64,000 nt of DNA from Proteles cristata cristata (Eukaryota; Chordata; Mammalia; Carnivora; Hyaenidae). Below are positions 20,561 to 33,093 of the stretch, one piece after another. The notes beneath the pieces are model-generated. The model was not told the DNA's origin. It saw only the letters and a list, made by a program, of their open reading frames with translations, and searched no databases. The stretch spans positions 434,001 through 498,000 of the forward strand of contig JAESUZ010002395.1 in assembly GCA_017311185.1 (NCBI GenBank). Reading direction: 5' to 3'. Within the stretch, counting starts at the first letter, position 1, and every line of letters starts with the position of its first letter. The translations under genes were made by a program, and so were the position numbers.

Positions 20561-23500
20561 TTTTAAAAGCTCTTTATAAAAGGGCCTACAGGAGCCCTTA
20601 TTCCACACTTCTATGACTTACCCTTCTGATGTCTCTGTTGAATGCTCTTCAATTCCACAGTGCCTCTTCGCTCTGGCTGGACATCAGTCAAACCACATCA
20701 GTCCTTTGTGAACTCTGGGGATTGTTTATTTTATAGTTTTCCTGTAATCATACTACATTGGAAGTTGTTCTTGTCCCACTGGGTGGCCTGTTTTCCACTT
20801 GTATACTCATTATGTTCATGTTCCCTTTAATTCCTTAAACAAACAGAGTATGCTCAGACTGGTAACCAAGCAAAGACTCAAAAGACATCTACGCACACTT
20901 CTGCAGCAGTTAATCTTTCATGGACAGAAGCAGAAGCAACTGTGTCTATTTTTCTTGGGGTTGGAGGAAGGTGCAGAAATTCTCTACCATGTTCATGCCC
21001 TTGACGTCACATTTCCCAAAGACTGAAGGGACCAAAACCTGTTTGTGATTAACTTCGTCCAAAGTATTTATATCTTAAATATTTAGACTTTATTATTTAA
21101 AAATAAGCTGTTTGGGACCATATCTAAATCGCCTGAGAGCCAGCATCAGCTCTCTGGCCCTTGCTCTACATAAAACAGTGAATACATGGTCAAGGGTATT
21201 AGTACATGATGACAGGAAACAATGCCACTTTTTAAAGTTATGTAACATCTATTCTGCGCTCTATGCTTTGTGAAGGCAGCTTAGACTTACCCTCTGTGAT
21301 GTAGCTGTGTCAGTTCCCACCACCCCTTGACACTGAACGAAACAACTATGCTCATTCCCTCTCCGTGCCCCCTATCACGCTGAATAGAAACCCTCACCGG
21401 GGATATACTATTACAAAGAAATCTGACCATATCTCCAAATGTTTCCTGGGCTATCCAACCCTTCTTTTCTGCTCTTTTCTGACCCGTGAACTGCTTTGGC
21501 TCGAACATAGCAGGATTTTGGAAAGACAATCCACTGCCAGACAGACCCCGGTAGCAATTCTTAAAGCTCTTCTGTCCAATAAAGGGCACAGAGCGGAACT
21601 CTGTGAACATACCCAGCCATGATCTCTTTTCTGCTGAAGAGAGAAAAATTGGGGAAATCGTATTTTCTGAGATGAAATAGTGGAAAGGAAATAGATTATA
21701 CATAATCACTTGAAATGTTGGTATCAGCAGAGTTGGAAAAAAAATCCCCTGACTAAATGCCATGGTGAAAATCCCCTAATTTTGAGGGGATTAAATCAAC
21801 TGAATAATTTTGGATGGGCATATAATGGAAGTAACCATTCTGACAGTTAAACTTCTCCAGGGAAGCAAACTTAATTTTTAAGTCTCTGGCAATAATTGCA
21901 AGTAGACTTTGGTATTTTTTAAGCTACGCAACTGGGACTGTTTCTTAGGATACAATTTACATTTCTATAATCTCTGCAGGCCACGAGTGTTGCATTTTAT
22001 TCAAATCCAAATTCGTCATTTAACTGTTATTGGCTAGAGACCATTAGATCGTAATCTCCCCATTTACCTTATCAGAAAAGGACCCAGGCATGATTGGATC
22101 TGGTTGATATAATAATCCCTATAAAAGATTTTCCTTTTCTATTTTCAACACAGTGGCAAAGCTTTGAGAATAGCATTAATGTGTTTAGCAAAGGAAGAGT
22201 GGACTATGGGGTTGGTTTCAAGCTAGGAGAAGCACAAGCCTTTCCCATTTCTTTTGCTTACAACTTTCTGCCTGGTTTGGCATTAATTGGAGAGATATAA
22301 AGTTGGCAGAAGATACGGACAGGAAGGAGAAACAAAAGACATCTCACTGAGCACATTACTAAAGCTTGTCCCTTAGCAACTGCTCGCTGGGCTCTCAAAC
22401 ATGCAGAAAAGGCTGTGATGAGGCAGTGGGAGCTCCTCTGGGGCAGAGATTCATGCTTTATTTCACCCCGGGTTTTCAGTGTCCAGCTGGACAGAGCAGG
22501 GGCTCGGCACACGTGATGCATGATCAGCGGTGGAACCCTGGGGAGCCCCCCTCTTGGAGAAGAAACGTGCCTCTCCCCCTTTCCTTCCTGAAACGGCGGT
22601 CAAGAGAAGCAGAATGGACCCAGATGGGACTCCTTCCTCCCCTTTTCAAAGATAAATCTTCCCAGACTCATCCTTTACCATTTATGGCCAACACATGAAG
22701 TCTTAGTGTTTCTACCTGTCGTCCTGTCTCCTTTGTGAATTAGGGTATTTCCAGCAGAGGAAGAGCAAGTGCTAATGGAGGGCATGAGACTGTATGGTAT
22801 GTTTTTGAAACTGTTCTCTCTTTCTCTTTGTGTTTTCTCTCTCATTTTGGCTGTGGAGACTGAGTGCGGAGATTAGAGTGAATCATATCCCTTTGTTTGT
22901 GAAATATTATCATAACTGGTTTGTTTAAGTGTCTCTTGTTTTACTCACACGTCTATCACTTTTTCCCATAGACTGGCTTCTGGCTTATGACACACTACAG
23001 CTCCCATTGATAACGGATCAGCCCCGTAACAAAAAGCCACACCAGTTTTCTTTCTAGAAATCGTTTGTATAAAGATATCTGAGGGGACGGCAGCGGCCAA
23101 CATTCTGGAGACAGCATGAAGAGAAGAGAATCGATCTTCCATAGCTGCTATATTTCCACAGGCATTTGTTGATTTTAGCCAAAAAGCAGAATGAGAAAAA
23201 TCAGAATTTTTTAGCCATCTCACAGGGCTGGAAACCTGCGTGGCCTCAGTACACCTCCAGTTTTCTTCCTAAACACATCTGCCACATTCTGAAGCTATGC
23301 TGACTATAAGCTTTAAAAAGCTAAGTAGGAAATCTCTGAAAAGCAGAATGGACTTTGGGGTAGTCTCACAATGATGAGAAAACAAAGACTAGAGTTTGGG
23401 AGTTGTTACCAAGATGGGTGTAGCCAATGACAACATTAGGATGGATGTGGAGGGCTATACCCTAGAGCAGGATGAGGTAGACTGAGGCAAAGAGGTAGAC

Positions 23501-23890
23501 CGAGACTTAACAAAAATTGCAGTTATGCTTTTTCTTAGCGGAGTCTCTGAATAAGTCATCAGTCTCCCCTCTGTGAGCCTCATAAAGGAAAGTGAGGAGC
23601 AACTAGAGTGAAAGAGAACATAATGTGAAGCCTCTAAAAGGTTTAAAAATCCACAATGTCCAACGTACAACAAAATAAAACGAAAGTTAACAAGGAGGAA
23701 GGAAACCAATAATCAAGAGGTAAAACAGTTAATAAAAGCAGGCTGAGAAATGAACCAGAGATGAAAAGTTTGCAGACGAGGCCTTCAAAATAAATAAGAT
23801 GAATAGAAAAATAAAATAGAAAAAAGGATCGAACTTCTGAATGGAAAAAGTGAATCATTGCAACAGAGAACTCGTATCTATATTAAAAAA
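20561..23890. other. 3.3-kb repeat-poor intergenic block
   Basis: No SINE, L1 or LTR recognised, the longest such stretch here. Open frames (for example minus 21287-21763, 158 codons) resemble no known protein. A candidate place for conserved regulatory DNA, untested. Confidence 0.45.
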
Positions 23891-24235
23891 ATTAACACTA
23901 TAATGAGCACTGGGTTTTATACGTAAGTGACAAATCACTAAATTTTACTCCTAAAACAAGAGGTGCCCGGGTGGCTCAGTCAGTTAGTGTTCGGCTTCGG
24001 CTCAGATCATGATCTCATGGTTTGTGAGTTCAATCCCCACGTTGGCCTCTGTGCTGACAGTTCAGAGCCTGGAGCCTCCTTCGGATTCTGTGTCTCCCTC
24101 TCTCTCTGCCCCTCCCCTGCTCGTGCTCTGTCTCTGTCTCTCTCTCAAAAATTAAAAAAAAAGCACACACTGTATGTTAACTACCTTAGAATTTAAATAA
24201 AAGCCTGAAACAATAAATAAATAAAAATAAAATGA
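23891..24235 (+). mobile_element. L1 3' end fragment split by a SINE
   Basis: aatgagcactgggttttatacgtaagtgacaaatcactaaattttactcc before, and cacactgtatgttaactaccttagaatttaaataaaagcctgaaac after, the SINE at 23960-24163. The typical carnivore L1 3' UTR. Confidence 0.9.
23960..24163 (+). mobile_element. CAN-SINE in L1 3' end
   Basis: Head aggtgcccgggtggctcagtcag, tail ctctctcaaaaattaaaaaaaaa. Confidence 0.94.
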
Positions 24236-26121
24236 GTCAAACTGACATCGCAAAACTGCAAAGTATCACAGAGGCTCTGCTTTGAGCTTAGAAGGAGTGC
24301 ACTCCTGATAAACCTATACTCCTTCAACTAACAGCTATAAACCTTGAACAAAAATACAAAATGGGGGGGGGTGACAAAAAAACCTACCTGAAGGCTCTGG
24401 AGATCAAAAAACACAGGTGAATTATGGAAGGGAGTTGAAATTTAGAGAAGTGATTGGCACCGAGTGAATTTCCTGTTTTTGTTACTTTACCGTGAAGGGA
24501 CCCACAGATGTGGTGACAGTAATGCCAGGTCATTACAGTTTCAGTAGGAAAATCCACCAGCTGATTGTCCATCGGAAGCAGAGAAAGAAGCCCAGGACAA
24601 GCATAGCTGTTCAGGAGAGAGCCAGAGAGAATGGCATCTAATTCTGTGTGTTAACCTAGCCCAAGTCCATGACTGGTTAATGCCTCATGCACGCTAAGGA
24701 GGGCTAGGAGGAGCCATGGCTAAAACTTAGAGAACTAGATGCAGAACAGGCCTAAAGGTGTGCAGCTTAATTATTAATTAGTATGACCATTTATGTTTCA
24801 ACTCTTGAGGGCAGAATGGGCTCAGAATCACGCTTTCAGGATTATCACAGGATCTGATCTTTACCAGGAGTCCAGTGGGACTGTTTTATGGCTTTAGCTG
24901 CCACTACGTGTGGAGAGAGGGCTCAGGAATACAGTTTTAGTCATCACTTCATCCATCATTTCTCAACCCCCTCCTGTGTTTCACCACCATCTGGCTCTCT
25001 GTACTCATGAATAAGCTGATCTCTTACCTCAGCGGTACATAAATGTGCAGCAGAGACCTGGCCTGGGCTCCTCGAAAAAAATATTTGCGTTTCAGTTCCC
25101 AGACTGTGGGAGGGAGCTATCCCACCAAGTCCTGGGACACGCGTCAGGCTCTGGGTCCTGCCAGATCTCTGGTAGTAAGCACAGTGTCCGAACCAGGTAG
25201 GTGCTTGCTTTAACAAACGCTTGCTGAGTTGAACTGAAATGTATCTGTGACTTTTGGAGAAAAATTCAGCGACTGCAGCCCGATCCTCCAAGGACATTTT
25301 TTCCTGCTACCTGTCACCTGTAATGGGTAAAGCCTCTAATTTCTGTCTAGGAGTCCCTCAGGCTTAAGTATGTAGATGGACGGTGGCCATGTGGCAACGG
25401 GGACCTTCACATACTTCACACATATAATGTAGGAACACCAATTGTTTTTGATCCTTGTGCAGAATCCTGCTAGATTCAGCACTGCCTGTGTCCCTGGGCC
25501 TGGGCCACATCCGTTTTCCAACAAATGGACACCAAGATATACTGATCAAGAAGTTCTGCCTCCTGGGAAGATGTTCCTGCCTTTCCATCTTTCAAGGCAC
25601 CTTGAGTGGGACCATTATACTGCAGCTGATCTTTCTAGTATTGGCAGCTACCAGCATTTCACACAAAACCATCTGTCATTAGGCCTGAATTTAAAATTCT
25701 CCCCCTCCGGTAGCTGGTCATGGGGAACTTTCAATGAGGCCTGATGGATGTGGTGGGCCCTGGTCTCATACACATCACTTCTAGCCCATAATGGGATGCT
25801 TCTTAGTCTGCTTGTCATCACAGGTAGGGAGGGAAGATAGTATTCCTGCTGCGGGTGGTCTGGATCATATGGTCGCTTAATGTCCCATGTCCAAAATTAA
25901 CCAGAGCCCAGAGCAGTGCCTACAAAGAGAAGAGTCACAAAAAAAAGCCCAAGGCTTTTTGCTCTAAAACTTTACAGGCCTCACTGCCAACTTTATATAA
26001 TATCCCAAGTTGTTACAGATACCAAAAGCTCTTGGAATCTGCTGGGTCATGAGCACTGGTGTCTAGACCCACTGCAGCGTCCATTCTTTCCATAGGAACT
26101 ACTCAAACCTTGCAACTTTTT
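24236..26121. other. unique intergenic DNA with a small L2/MIR piece
   Basis: At 25170-25245, agtaagcacagtgtccgaaccaggtaggtgcttgctttaacaaacgcttgctgagttgaactg looks like an L2/MIR 3' end. The rest shows nothing recognisable. Confidence 0.45.
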
Positions 26122-26134
26122 AAAAATCACATGG

Positions 26135-26296
26135 TCGGGGAGCCTGGGGTGGCTCGGTAGGTTGAGTGTTCAGCAGCGGCTCAGGTCATGATCTCATAGT
26201 TTGTGAGTTCAATACTGCTTCAGATCTTTTGTCCCCCACCTCCTGCACCTGCCTCTTTTGTGTGTGTGCTCTCTTTCTCAAAAATAAAGAAAACAC
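26135..26296 (+). mobile_element. CAN-SINE with internal deletion
   Basis: Head ggggagcctggggtggctcggtagg. The central gagcccc..gctctgtgctgacag part is missing. Its TSD aaaaatcacatgg (26122-26134) pairs with aaaaatcagatgg (26536-26548), beyond the next SINE. Confidence 0.9.
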
Positions 26297-26510
26297 GGGG
26301 CACCTGGGTGGTTCAGTCAGTTAAGTGCCCAGCTTCAACTTGGGTCATGATCTCATGGTTTGTGGGTTCAAGCCCTGCGTCGGGCTCTGTACTGACAGCT
26401 CAGAGCCTGGAGCCTGCTTCAGATTCTGTGTCTCTCTCCCTCTCTGCCCCTCCCCTGCTCACCTCTGTCAGTCTCTCTCTCAAAAATAAATACATTAAAA
26501 AATTTTAAAA
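26297..26510 (+). mobile_element. CAN-SINE in the tail of the preceding SINE
   Basis: Complete, ggggcacctgggtggttcag to caaaaataaatacattaaaaaattttaaa. It sits inside the TSD bracket of the SINE at 26135. Confidence 0.95.
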
Positions 26511-26548
26511 AACAATAAGAAAATTAAAAACAAATAAAAATCAGATGG

Positions 26549-27300
26549 CAAATGAAGGCTAGATTATTCACTAAGCAGAGTAAGTATGTGCTCAGGGGAG
26601 AAAGAGAGACAGACAAGGAGAGGGATACAGATTGATACACCTCTAATGAACTTATTTTGATTTTTGAAATATGAAAATCTAGAAACTTTTAATTTTAGCA
26701 AATGAATTCTGTCTTTCATAAAGTGGAATTTAATTTCGGATTACTTGGTAAGGAAGCAAAGTATTTTCATTATATAGATCATCTAAAGGTCTTAATCAGG
26801 TTATTTCTAAATGAGCAACATTGCCACCCGAGTGAGAAATATTCTGCTTGCAGAATCCAAATAAGCCCACCACGCATGTTGTCCCCTCCTGAATGGAAGA
26901 GGACCTCAGGCTCATCAACCTGTGTGGTAGGCACCTGACCACGAACCAGATCCCTATGTATTTCACTGGGGTGGAAACTCCCTATATTTTCATGGATCTA
27001 GCTCTTTCCCATTGACACAAATATCTTTTCCATTTTTCAGGCTGCAAGCAGTCTCGTTAAGGGTTCAAAACTCGTCGTGATTTACTCCAAGGTGCAGAGC
27101 AAGTATTTTCTGTGCATAAGATCACGTGAGGAAAAGTTTAGGAGGCACTCGGATAAGTAACGTATGATAACAGTGATGTGTGGTGAAAAGAGTTCTTAAC
27201 ATTACCCTAGGGGCTATATTGAATTTTGCTATAGCATGCAGAAAAGTATGCTATACTTTGTTCACTGGGAAAAGTAATGATCAGAGCGAGACTCAAGTAT
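26549..27300. other. unique intergenic DNA
   Basis: No repeat or gene recognised. The transition into old L1 sequence near 27300 is gradual and the boundary is a guess. Confidence 0.35.
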
Positions 27301-27952
27301 GACATGGATGTTGAAAACATCACACGGGAAATTTAAAATAGTTGTGATTAACAAGATTAAATGCAATAATGGAAAAGGTAGACACTATACAAGTTCAGAT
27401 AGGTTATATTAACAGAGAAATGTAAACTATAAGAAAGAATAAATGGAAATGTAGGAAATAAAAAACAAAGTAAAGAGATAAAGAAGGCCTCCAATAGGCT
27501 TATCAGTACATATAACACAGAGGATGGAGGAAAAGAGCTATCAGTGAACTTGAAGAAGAGTCAGTAGAATTTATGCAAATTGAAAGCAAAAAGAAAAGAT
27601 ATTAGAAAAAAAGAGAATTAGAAAAGACATCAAAGAGCTAAGGAACATTATCAAATGGCCTCACGTGCAAAATTAGAATCACTAAGAACATAGAGAATGG
27701 ATTGAAATAATTACTTGAAGAAACAATGGCTGAAAGATTTCAGAAATTAATGACAGACGTCAAACCCAGATACAAGAAGTTCAGAGAACACCAAGAAGGA
27801 TTAAAACAAAAACAACCCAAAAAACCTTGATAAGCGTATCATAGTCAAACTGCCGAGAACCAAAGACAAAGAGAAAATCTTGAAGGAAGTCAGAAAAAAA
27901 AAAGACACATTATTAATAAGAGAACAAGTATAAAAATTAGAGCCAATGTCTT

Positions 27953-28158
27953 TTTAAAAAAATCTTTATTTATTTTTGAGAGAGAGACAGAGTGAGAGCA
28001 GGTGAGGGGCAGAGAGAGAGGCAAACACAGAATCTAAAGCAGACTCCAGGCTCTGAGCTCTGTCAATACAGAGCCCGACACAGGGTTCAAACTCATGGAC
28101 TGCAAGATCATGACCTGAGAAGAAGTTGGACGCCTAACCGAATGAGCCAGGGGGCCCT
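27953..28158 (-). mobile_element. CAN-SINE in ancient L1
   Basis: TSD agagccaatgtctt (27939-27952) against agagtcaatgtctt (28159-28172), one mismatch in 14. The head is altered: gagccagggggccct. Confidence 0.95.
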
Positions 28159-28691
28159 AGAGTCAATGTCTTATGAGTAGCCAGCCAAGCAAGAATACAA
28201 TGAAGATAGATCTGAAATGGGCTGAAAGAAAAACACTGCCAACCCAGAATGCTATATGAAGTGGAAATATCCTTTTACACAGAGGAGAAATAAAGATTCT
28301 CTCAGACAAAACAAAAACTGGAGAAATGAGGGAATTCACTGCCTTTTACAAAAAAATGTTCAATCAAGTTCTTCAGGCAAAATAAAGATGGCATAGGTCA
28401 GAAATTTACTTCTATGCAAAACAAGAGAAGAGGTTGGAAAACAATGAAGAGAAAAGGAAATATTTTACCTTTCTTATTTTTAACTCTTCTACAAGACAAC
28501 TGACAATTCAGAGCAAAATAGGAACAATGTATTACGTATTTATATCTTATCTAGAAGTAAAAAATAACAGCAGTAGCACAAATGATGAATGGGAGGCATT
28601 GCTGATATGTTATAAGGTCCTTAAACTACACATAAATTAGTATAACATTATTTGAGAATAGATTCAGATTACTTTAAAAATGTACATTGTA

Positions 28692-28902
28692 GAGGTGCCT
28701 GGGTGGCTCTGTTGGTTAAGCATCTGACTCTTGATTTTGGCTCAGGTCATGATCTCACGGTTTGTGAGTTCAAGCCTTTTGTCAGGGTCAGCACTGACAG
28801 AGCAGAGTGTGCTTGGGATTCTCTCCTTCTCTCTCTCTTGCTCCTCTTCTACTCATGAACATGCTCTTTCTCTCTCTCTCAAAGATAAACAAACATGAAA
28901 AA
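28692..28902 (+). mobile_element. CAN-SINE, first of tandem pair
   Basis: Head gaggtgcctgggtggctctgttgg, the 'cttgattttggctcag' subtype. Likely TSD aatgtacattgta (28679-28691) against aatgtatactgta (29125-29137), bracketing both SINEs. Confidence 0.93.
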
Positions 28903-28914
28903 ATTATATATCAT

Positions 28915-29121
28915 AGGACACCTGGGTGGCTCAGTCTGTTAAAGGTCAGACTTTGGCTCAGGTCATGATCTCATGGCTGGTGGGTTCAAGCCCCGTGTCA
29001 GGCTCTGTACTGACAGCTCAGAGCTTGCTTTGGATTCTGTGTCTCTGTCTCTTTCAGCCCCTCTCCAACTCATGCTCTGTCTCTCTCTCTTTCAAAAATA
29101 AATAAACATTAAAAATTTTTT
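28915..29121 (+). mobile_element. CAN-SINE, second of tandem pair
   Basis: Head aggacacctgggtggctcagtctg, tail caaaaataaataaacattaaaaatttttt. It lies in or next to the tail of the SINE before it. Confidence 0.94.
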
Positions 29122-29206
29122 AATAATGTATACTGTAAACCCAAGGAAAACCACTAAAATGCTACATAAATAAGTTAATAGAGCAGATAAAACGGGATAA
29201 TAAAAA

Positions 29207-29482
29207 ATGCACAAATACAGAGAAGGCAGAAAAAGAGGAAAAAAGAAACAAAGAACAAATTATTTTAATCCAACAACATCAGTGATCACAATAAATGTGA
29301 GTCATCTAAAAACATTAGTTGAAGGTCAGAGAATGTCAGCTGTGGGGGTGGATAGAAAAGCATACCCAAACATATGCCCTCAACAAGAAACCCACTTTAA
29401 ATATAAGGACATAAGTAAGTTAAAAATAGAAAATGGAGAAAGACATATGATATATATTACACCACAAAAAAAACTGGATTAG
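29207..29482 (+). pseudogene. ancient L1 ORF2 endonuclease fragment
   Basis: The frame reads like the N-terminus of ORF2: SVITINVSHL corresponds to the usual TLNVNGLN, and QETHF with KYKDISKLKI corresponds to the catalytic QETH and following RLK block. It is 91 codons, then a stop. Decayed and non-functional. Confidence 0.8.
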
Positions 29483-29657
29483 TGATTTCAATTTCAGATG
29501 AAGTAGACTTTGGAACAAGGAATGTAATCAGAGATAAAGAAGAGCTTTACATAATGATAAAGGGGTCAATTCTTCAAGATGACACAACAAACCTAAATGT
29601 GTATGTACTTAACCTCTGAGTTTTTCAAAAACAAATAAGGCAGAAAGTAATAGACCC

Positions 29658-29868
29658 AGGGGTGCCTGGGTGGCTCAGTCAGTTAAGCGTCCGACTTCGG
29701 CTCAGGTCATGATCTCACAGTTCGTGGGTTCGAGCCCCGCATTGGGCTCTGTGCTGACAGCTAGCTCAGAGCCTGGAGCTTGCTTCAGATTCTGTGTCTC
29801 CCTCTCTCTCTGACCCTCCCCTGCTCACGCTGTCTCTCTCTCTCAGAAATAAACGTTAAAAAGAAAAA
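29658..29868 (+). mobile_element. CAN-SINE (younger felid subtype) in ancient L1
   Basis: Has ctgacagctagctcagagcc..gaccctcccctgctcacgctg..agaaataaacg. TSD agaaagtaataga (29642-29654 and 29869-29881), perfect over 13 bp. Confidence 0.96.
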
Positions 29869-30221
29869 AGAAAGTAATAGATCTGAAGGAAGAAATATGC
29901 AAATCCACAACTATAGTTGGAGACTTCAACACTCCTGTCTTGGTGACTGAAAGAATAAGTAGGCAGAACTCAGTAAAAATATGTGATGTGAATAACACTA
30001 TCAACCAACTTGATTTATTTGACATCTATAGAACATTCCATCCAATAATGTCAAAATGCACATTCTTCTCAAATGCAGTAGACTATTCTCCAAGATAGCC
30101 AATCTTGGAGATTGGCCACAAATTTTGTGGCCTGTCAAAGTTTTAAATACTTATAAAAGAATAGAAATCATCCAAAGTATCTTTGTGGCTGATGCCAGAA
30201 TTCAGCTAGAAAATAATAACA

Positions 30222-30425
30222 GGGGCGCCTGGGTGGCTTAGTCAGTTAAGCGTCCGACTTTAGCTCAGGTCATGATCTTGTGGTTTGGGTGTTTGAGCTC
30301 CACGTTGGGCTCTGTGATGACAGCTCAGAGCCTGGAGCCTGTTTCAGATTCTGTGTCTCCCTCTCTGCCCTTCCCCTGCTTATGCTCTGTCTCTCAACAA
30401 TCAATAAAATGTTAAAATTTAAACA
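30222..30425 (+). mobile_element. CAN-SINE in ancient L1
   Basis: Head ggggcgcctgggtggcttagtcag, tail ctcaacaatcaataaaatgttaaaattta. The TSD is not clear. Confidence 0.94.
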
Positions 30426-30433
30426 GAATTTAA

Positions 30434-30460
30434 TTCCATTAAAATAAAATTTTAATGGAA
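30434..30460. repeat. perfect hairpin palindrome, 12-bp stem
   Basis: ttccattaaaat, loop aaa, attttaatggaa. Confidence 0.9.
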
Positions 30461-31356
30461 AAGCCCCATATGTATGAAAAAGTAAACAATATACTTCTGA
30501 GTAATCCAGAGGTCAAAAAGGAAAAATTTTGGGGAAAATGTGAAAAATTTAAATTGAATGAAAATCAAAACAAAATGTGTCAGATTTGTGAGATGCAGTT
30601 AATGCAGTGCTTATAGAGAAATGTGTAGTATTATATGCTTATGTATTTTAAAAGATCGTCTACAAGGATTAGCTTAAGATTTTATTTTAAGGAGCAAGAG
30701 AAAGATAAATAAATTAAATCTGAACTGGTAGAGAAAAGAAAAATACTAGTAAAGATTAATGTAGAAATCAATGAGATTGAAAACAGAAAAATAATAGAAA
30801 AACTATATTAATCTAAAAGCTGAGTTTTTATAAAGATCTATAATGTTGATAAGCTTTCATCTGAATATCAAGAAGAAAAGAGAGAAGACACAAATTACCA
30901 ATATTAGAAATAGAAGATGGATATCACTACAGACCCTACAGATATTAAACAGCTGCCAATGAATTCTTATGAATAACATATGGCCATCAATTTGACAGTT
31001 TGGAGGAAATGGACAACTTCTCTAAAGAAAGAAATGATCAAAGTTGACCCAAAGACAATTCAAAAACATAGGGAAACTAAATGTGTCATTAAATTGTTTG
31101 CCACAAATGAAACTCACGTGGCTTTATGCTTGAGTCTAACAACATAAAAAAAAATCCAACACAATATATAGTGATAAATTTGGACTGAGTCCCAGGAATG
31201 TAAATGTGGTTGAACATTAAAAAATCAGACAATATTAATAAGGGAAAAATAAAAACATTTTCCTCTTGTCAAAATTCAACACTCAATCGTGATAACAAGT
31301 CCCAGCTATCTAAGAACCTTCTCAATCTCATGGGTGACGTACACCAAAAACTTAAA

Positions 31357-31500
31357 AGACTTGTGATAGGGATTAAGGAGGGCACTTGTGATGAGCACTG
31401 GGTGTCGTATGTGATGAATCACTGAATTCTACCCCTGAAACCAACACTACATTATATGTTAACTAACTAGAATTTACATAAAAACTTGAAACAAACAAAA
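31357..31500 (+). mobile_element. L1 3' tail fragment 1
   Basis: gggattaaggagggcacttgtgatgagcactgggtgtcg..gttaactaactagaatttacataaaaacttgaaac is the carnivore L1 3' end, much younger than the L1 around it. Confidence 0.88.
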
Positions 31501-31559
31501 ATACTACATGAAATAAAAAGACCTATTTGTGAATGGAAAAAAGTGAAGACTTGCTTTCC

Positions 31560-31745
31560 AACTGATGGTTACCAGAGGGGAGGTGGGGGGGCAATGGGGG
31601 AGATAGGTGATGGGGATTAAGGAGTACACTTGTTGTGATAAGCACCGGGTGATGTGTGGAAGTGCTGATCACTATACTGTACACTGGAAACTACTGTAGC
31701 ACTGTATGTTAACTAACTAACTGGAATTACAAAAAAAAAAAAACC
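31560..31745 (+). mobile_element. L1 3' tail fragment 2 with TSD
   Basis: Begins aactgatggttaccagaggggag and ends ggaattacaaaaaaaaaaaaacc. TSD acttgctttcc (31549-31559 and 31746-31756), perfect. A severely 5'-truncated insertion of about 185 bp. Confidence 0.93.
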
Positions 31746-32610
31746 ACTTGCTTTCCTTCTAAGATAGGGAGCACAGCAGTGTTTTTTGTATTCATTACTT
31801 CTATTTAATATTATCCTGGGGGTCACTGCTAGTGCAACAAGAAAAACAATTGCATAGATATAAAAAGGAAAGAAGTAAAATCATTTTTCTCAGATTGTAT
31901 GATCACATGGGAAGAAAATCCAAAGGGATCCCCCAAAATGTACCAGAATTAAGAAATGAGTTTATCAAGTTCACAGGAAGCAAAATTAAAAAAAAAAATA
32001 CAAGCTGTATTTTTAGGTATTAGCTGTGAACAATTAGAAGGTGCAGTATAAAAAATACCATTTAACATAGCATTAAAAACTAAAACCCTATGAGACAAAT
32101 GTAATAAAAAACAAGTGTAAGACTTGTGCACTAAAAATGACAAAATGTTGTTGAGAGAAATTAAAGAATTAAACAAGTGGAAATTCACTATTGTTAAGGT
32201 GTGCATTCTTTCCAAATTGATCTATAGGTTAAATGCAGTCTTAATCAAAATCCCATAGGCTTTTTTTTTTCCTTTGTAGCAGTTGAGAAGTTAATTCTAA
32301 CATTTAGAAAATAATACAAAGGATCTAGAGAATCCTAATCAATCTTGAAAAATGATAATGAAATTTATTTTCATGAGTTACTATATAGTTACAGTTATTA
32401 AGTACTGTGGGTTTGGTGTAAGGATATGGGATCATGTAAAGAGTCCAAAATAGAATCTCATAATCAAATGACATTGAAAAAGTTGCCAAGATTATTCAAT
32501 GGGAGAAAAGATACTCTTTTCAATGATAATGCTGGCAAACTGGTTATCTATTTAGAAAAAAAAAATGGACCTTGGTCTTTACCTTACATCATTTATCAAA
32601 ATTACTTTAC

Positions 32611-32840
32611 TGGGGCGCCTGGGTGGCTCAGTCAGTTGAGCGTCTGACTTCGGCTCAGGTTCGTGGGTTCGAGCCCCACGTCGGGCTCTGTGCTGACAGA
32701 CAGCTCGGAGCCTGGAGCCTGCTTCAGATTCTGTATTTCTCTCTCTCTCTCTCTGACCCTCCCCTGCTCATGCTGTCTCTCTCTCTCTTAGAAATAAATA
32801 AAACATTAAAAAAATTTAAAAAAAAACAAAAAACCCCCCA
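32611..32840 (+). mobile_element. CAN-SINE (younger felid subtype)
   Basis: Head tggggcgcctgggtggctcag. The ATGATCTC box is deleted (ggctcaggttcgtgggttcg). TSD caaaattact (32597-32606 and 32841-32850). Confidence 0.95.
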
Positions 32841-32850
32841 CAAAATTACT

Positions 32851-33093
32851 GTTTTTTAAAATATTTTAAAATTTATTTTTGAGAGACAGAGTGCGAGTGG
32901 GGATGGGGAGAGAGAGAGAGCAAGAGTGAGAGCAAGAGAGGGAGAGAGAGAGAGAGGGAAACAGAATCTGAAGCAGGGTCCAGGGTCTCAGCTGTCAGCA
33001 CAGAGCCTGAAGCGAAGCTTGAACTAATGAACTGTGAGATCATCACCTGCATTGAAGTTGGACACCTATCGGACTGAGCCATCTAGGAGACCC
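32851..33093 (-). mobile_element. CAN-SINE, tail-to-tail with the previous one
   Basis: Long GA-rich section (32912-32960), head gactgagccatctaggagaccc. Its right flank catacattactttg repeats the target sequence. Confidence 0.93.

Noticed and set aside
21287..21763. 158-codon minus-strand frame in the repeat-poor block
   Set aside because: No recognisable domain and an antisense frame overlaps it; no evidence of an exon.
26203..26508. Open frames reading like MAQSVKHPTSAQVMISWFVGSSP at many places (also 45445-45786, 63712-63957, 18295-18501)
   Set aside because: They are translations of CAN-SINE copies in one frame. The recurrence reflects the repeat, not a protein family.
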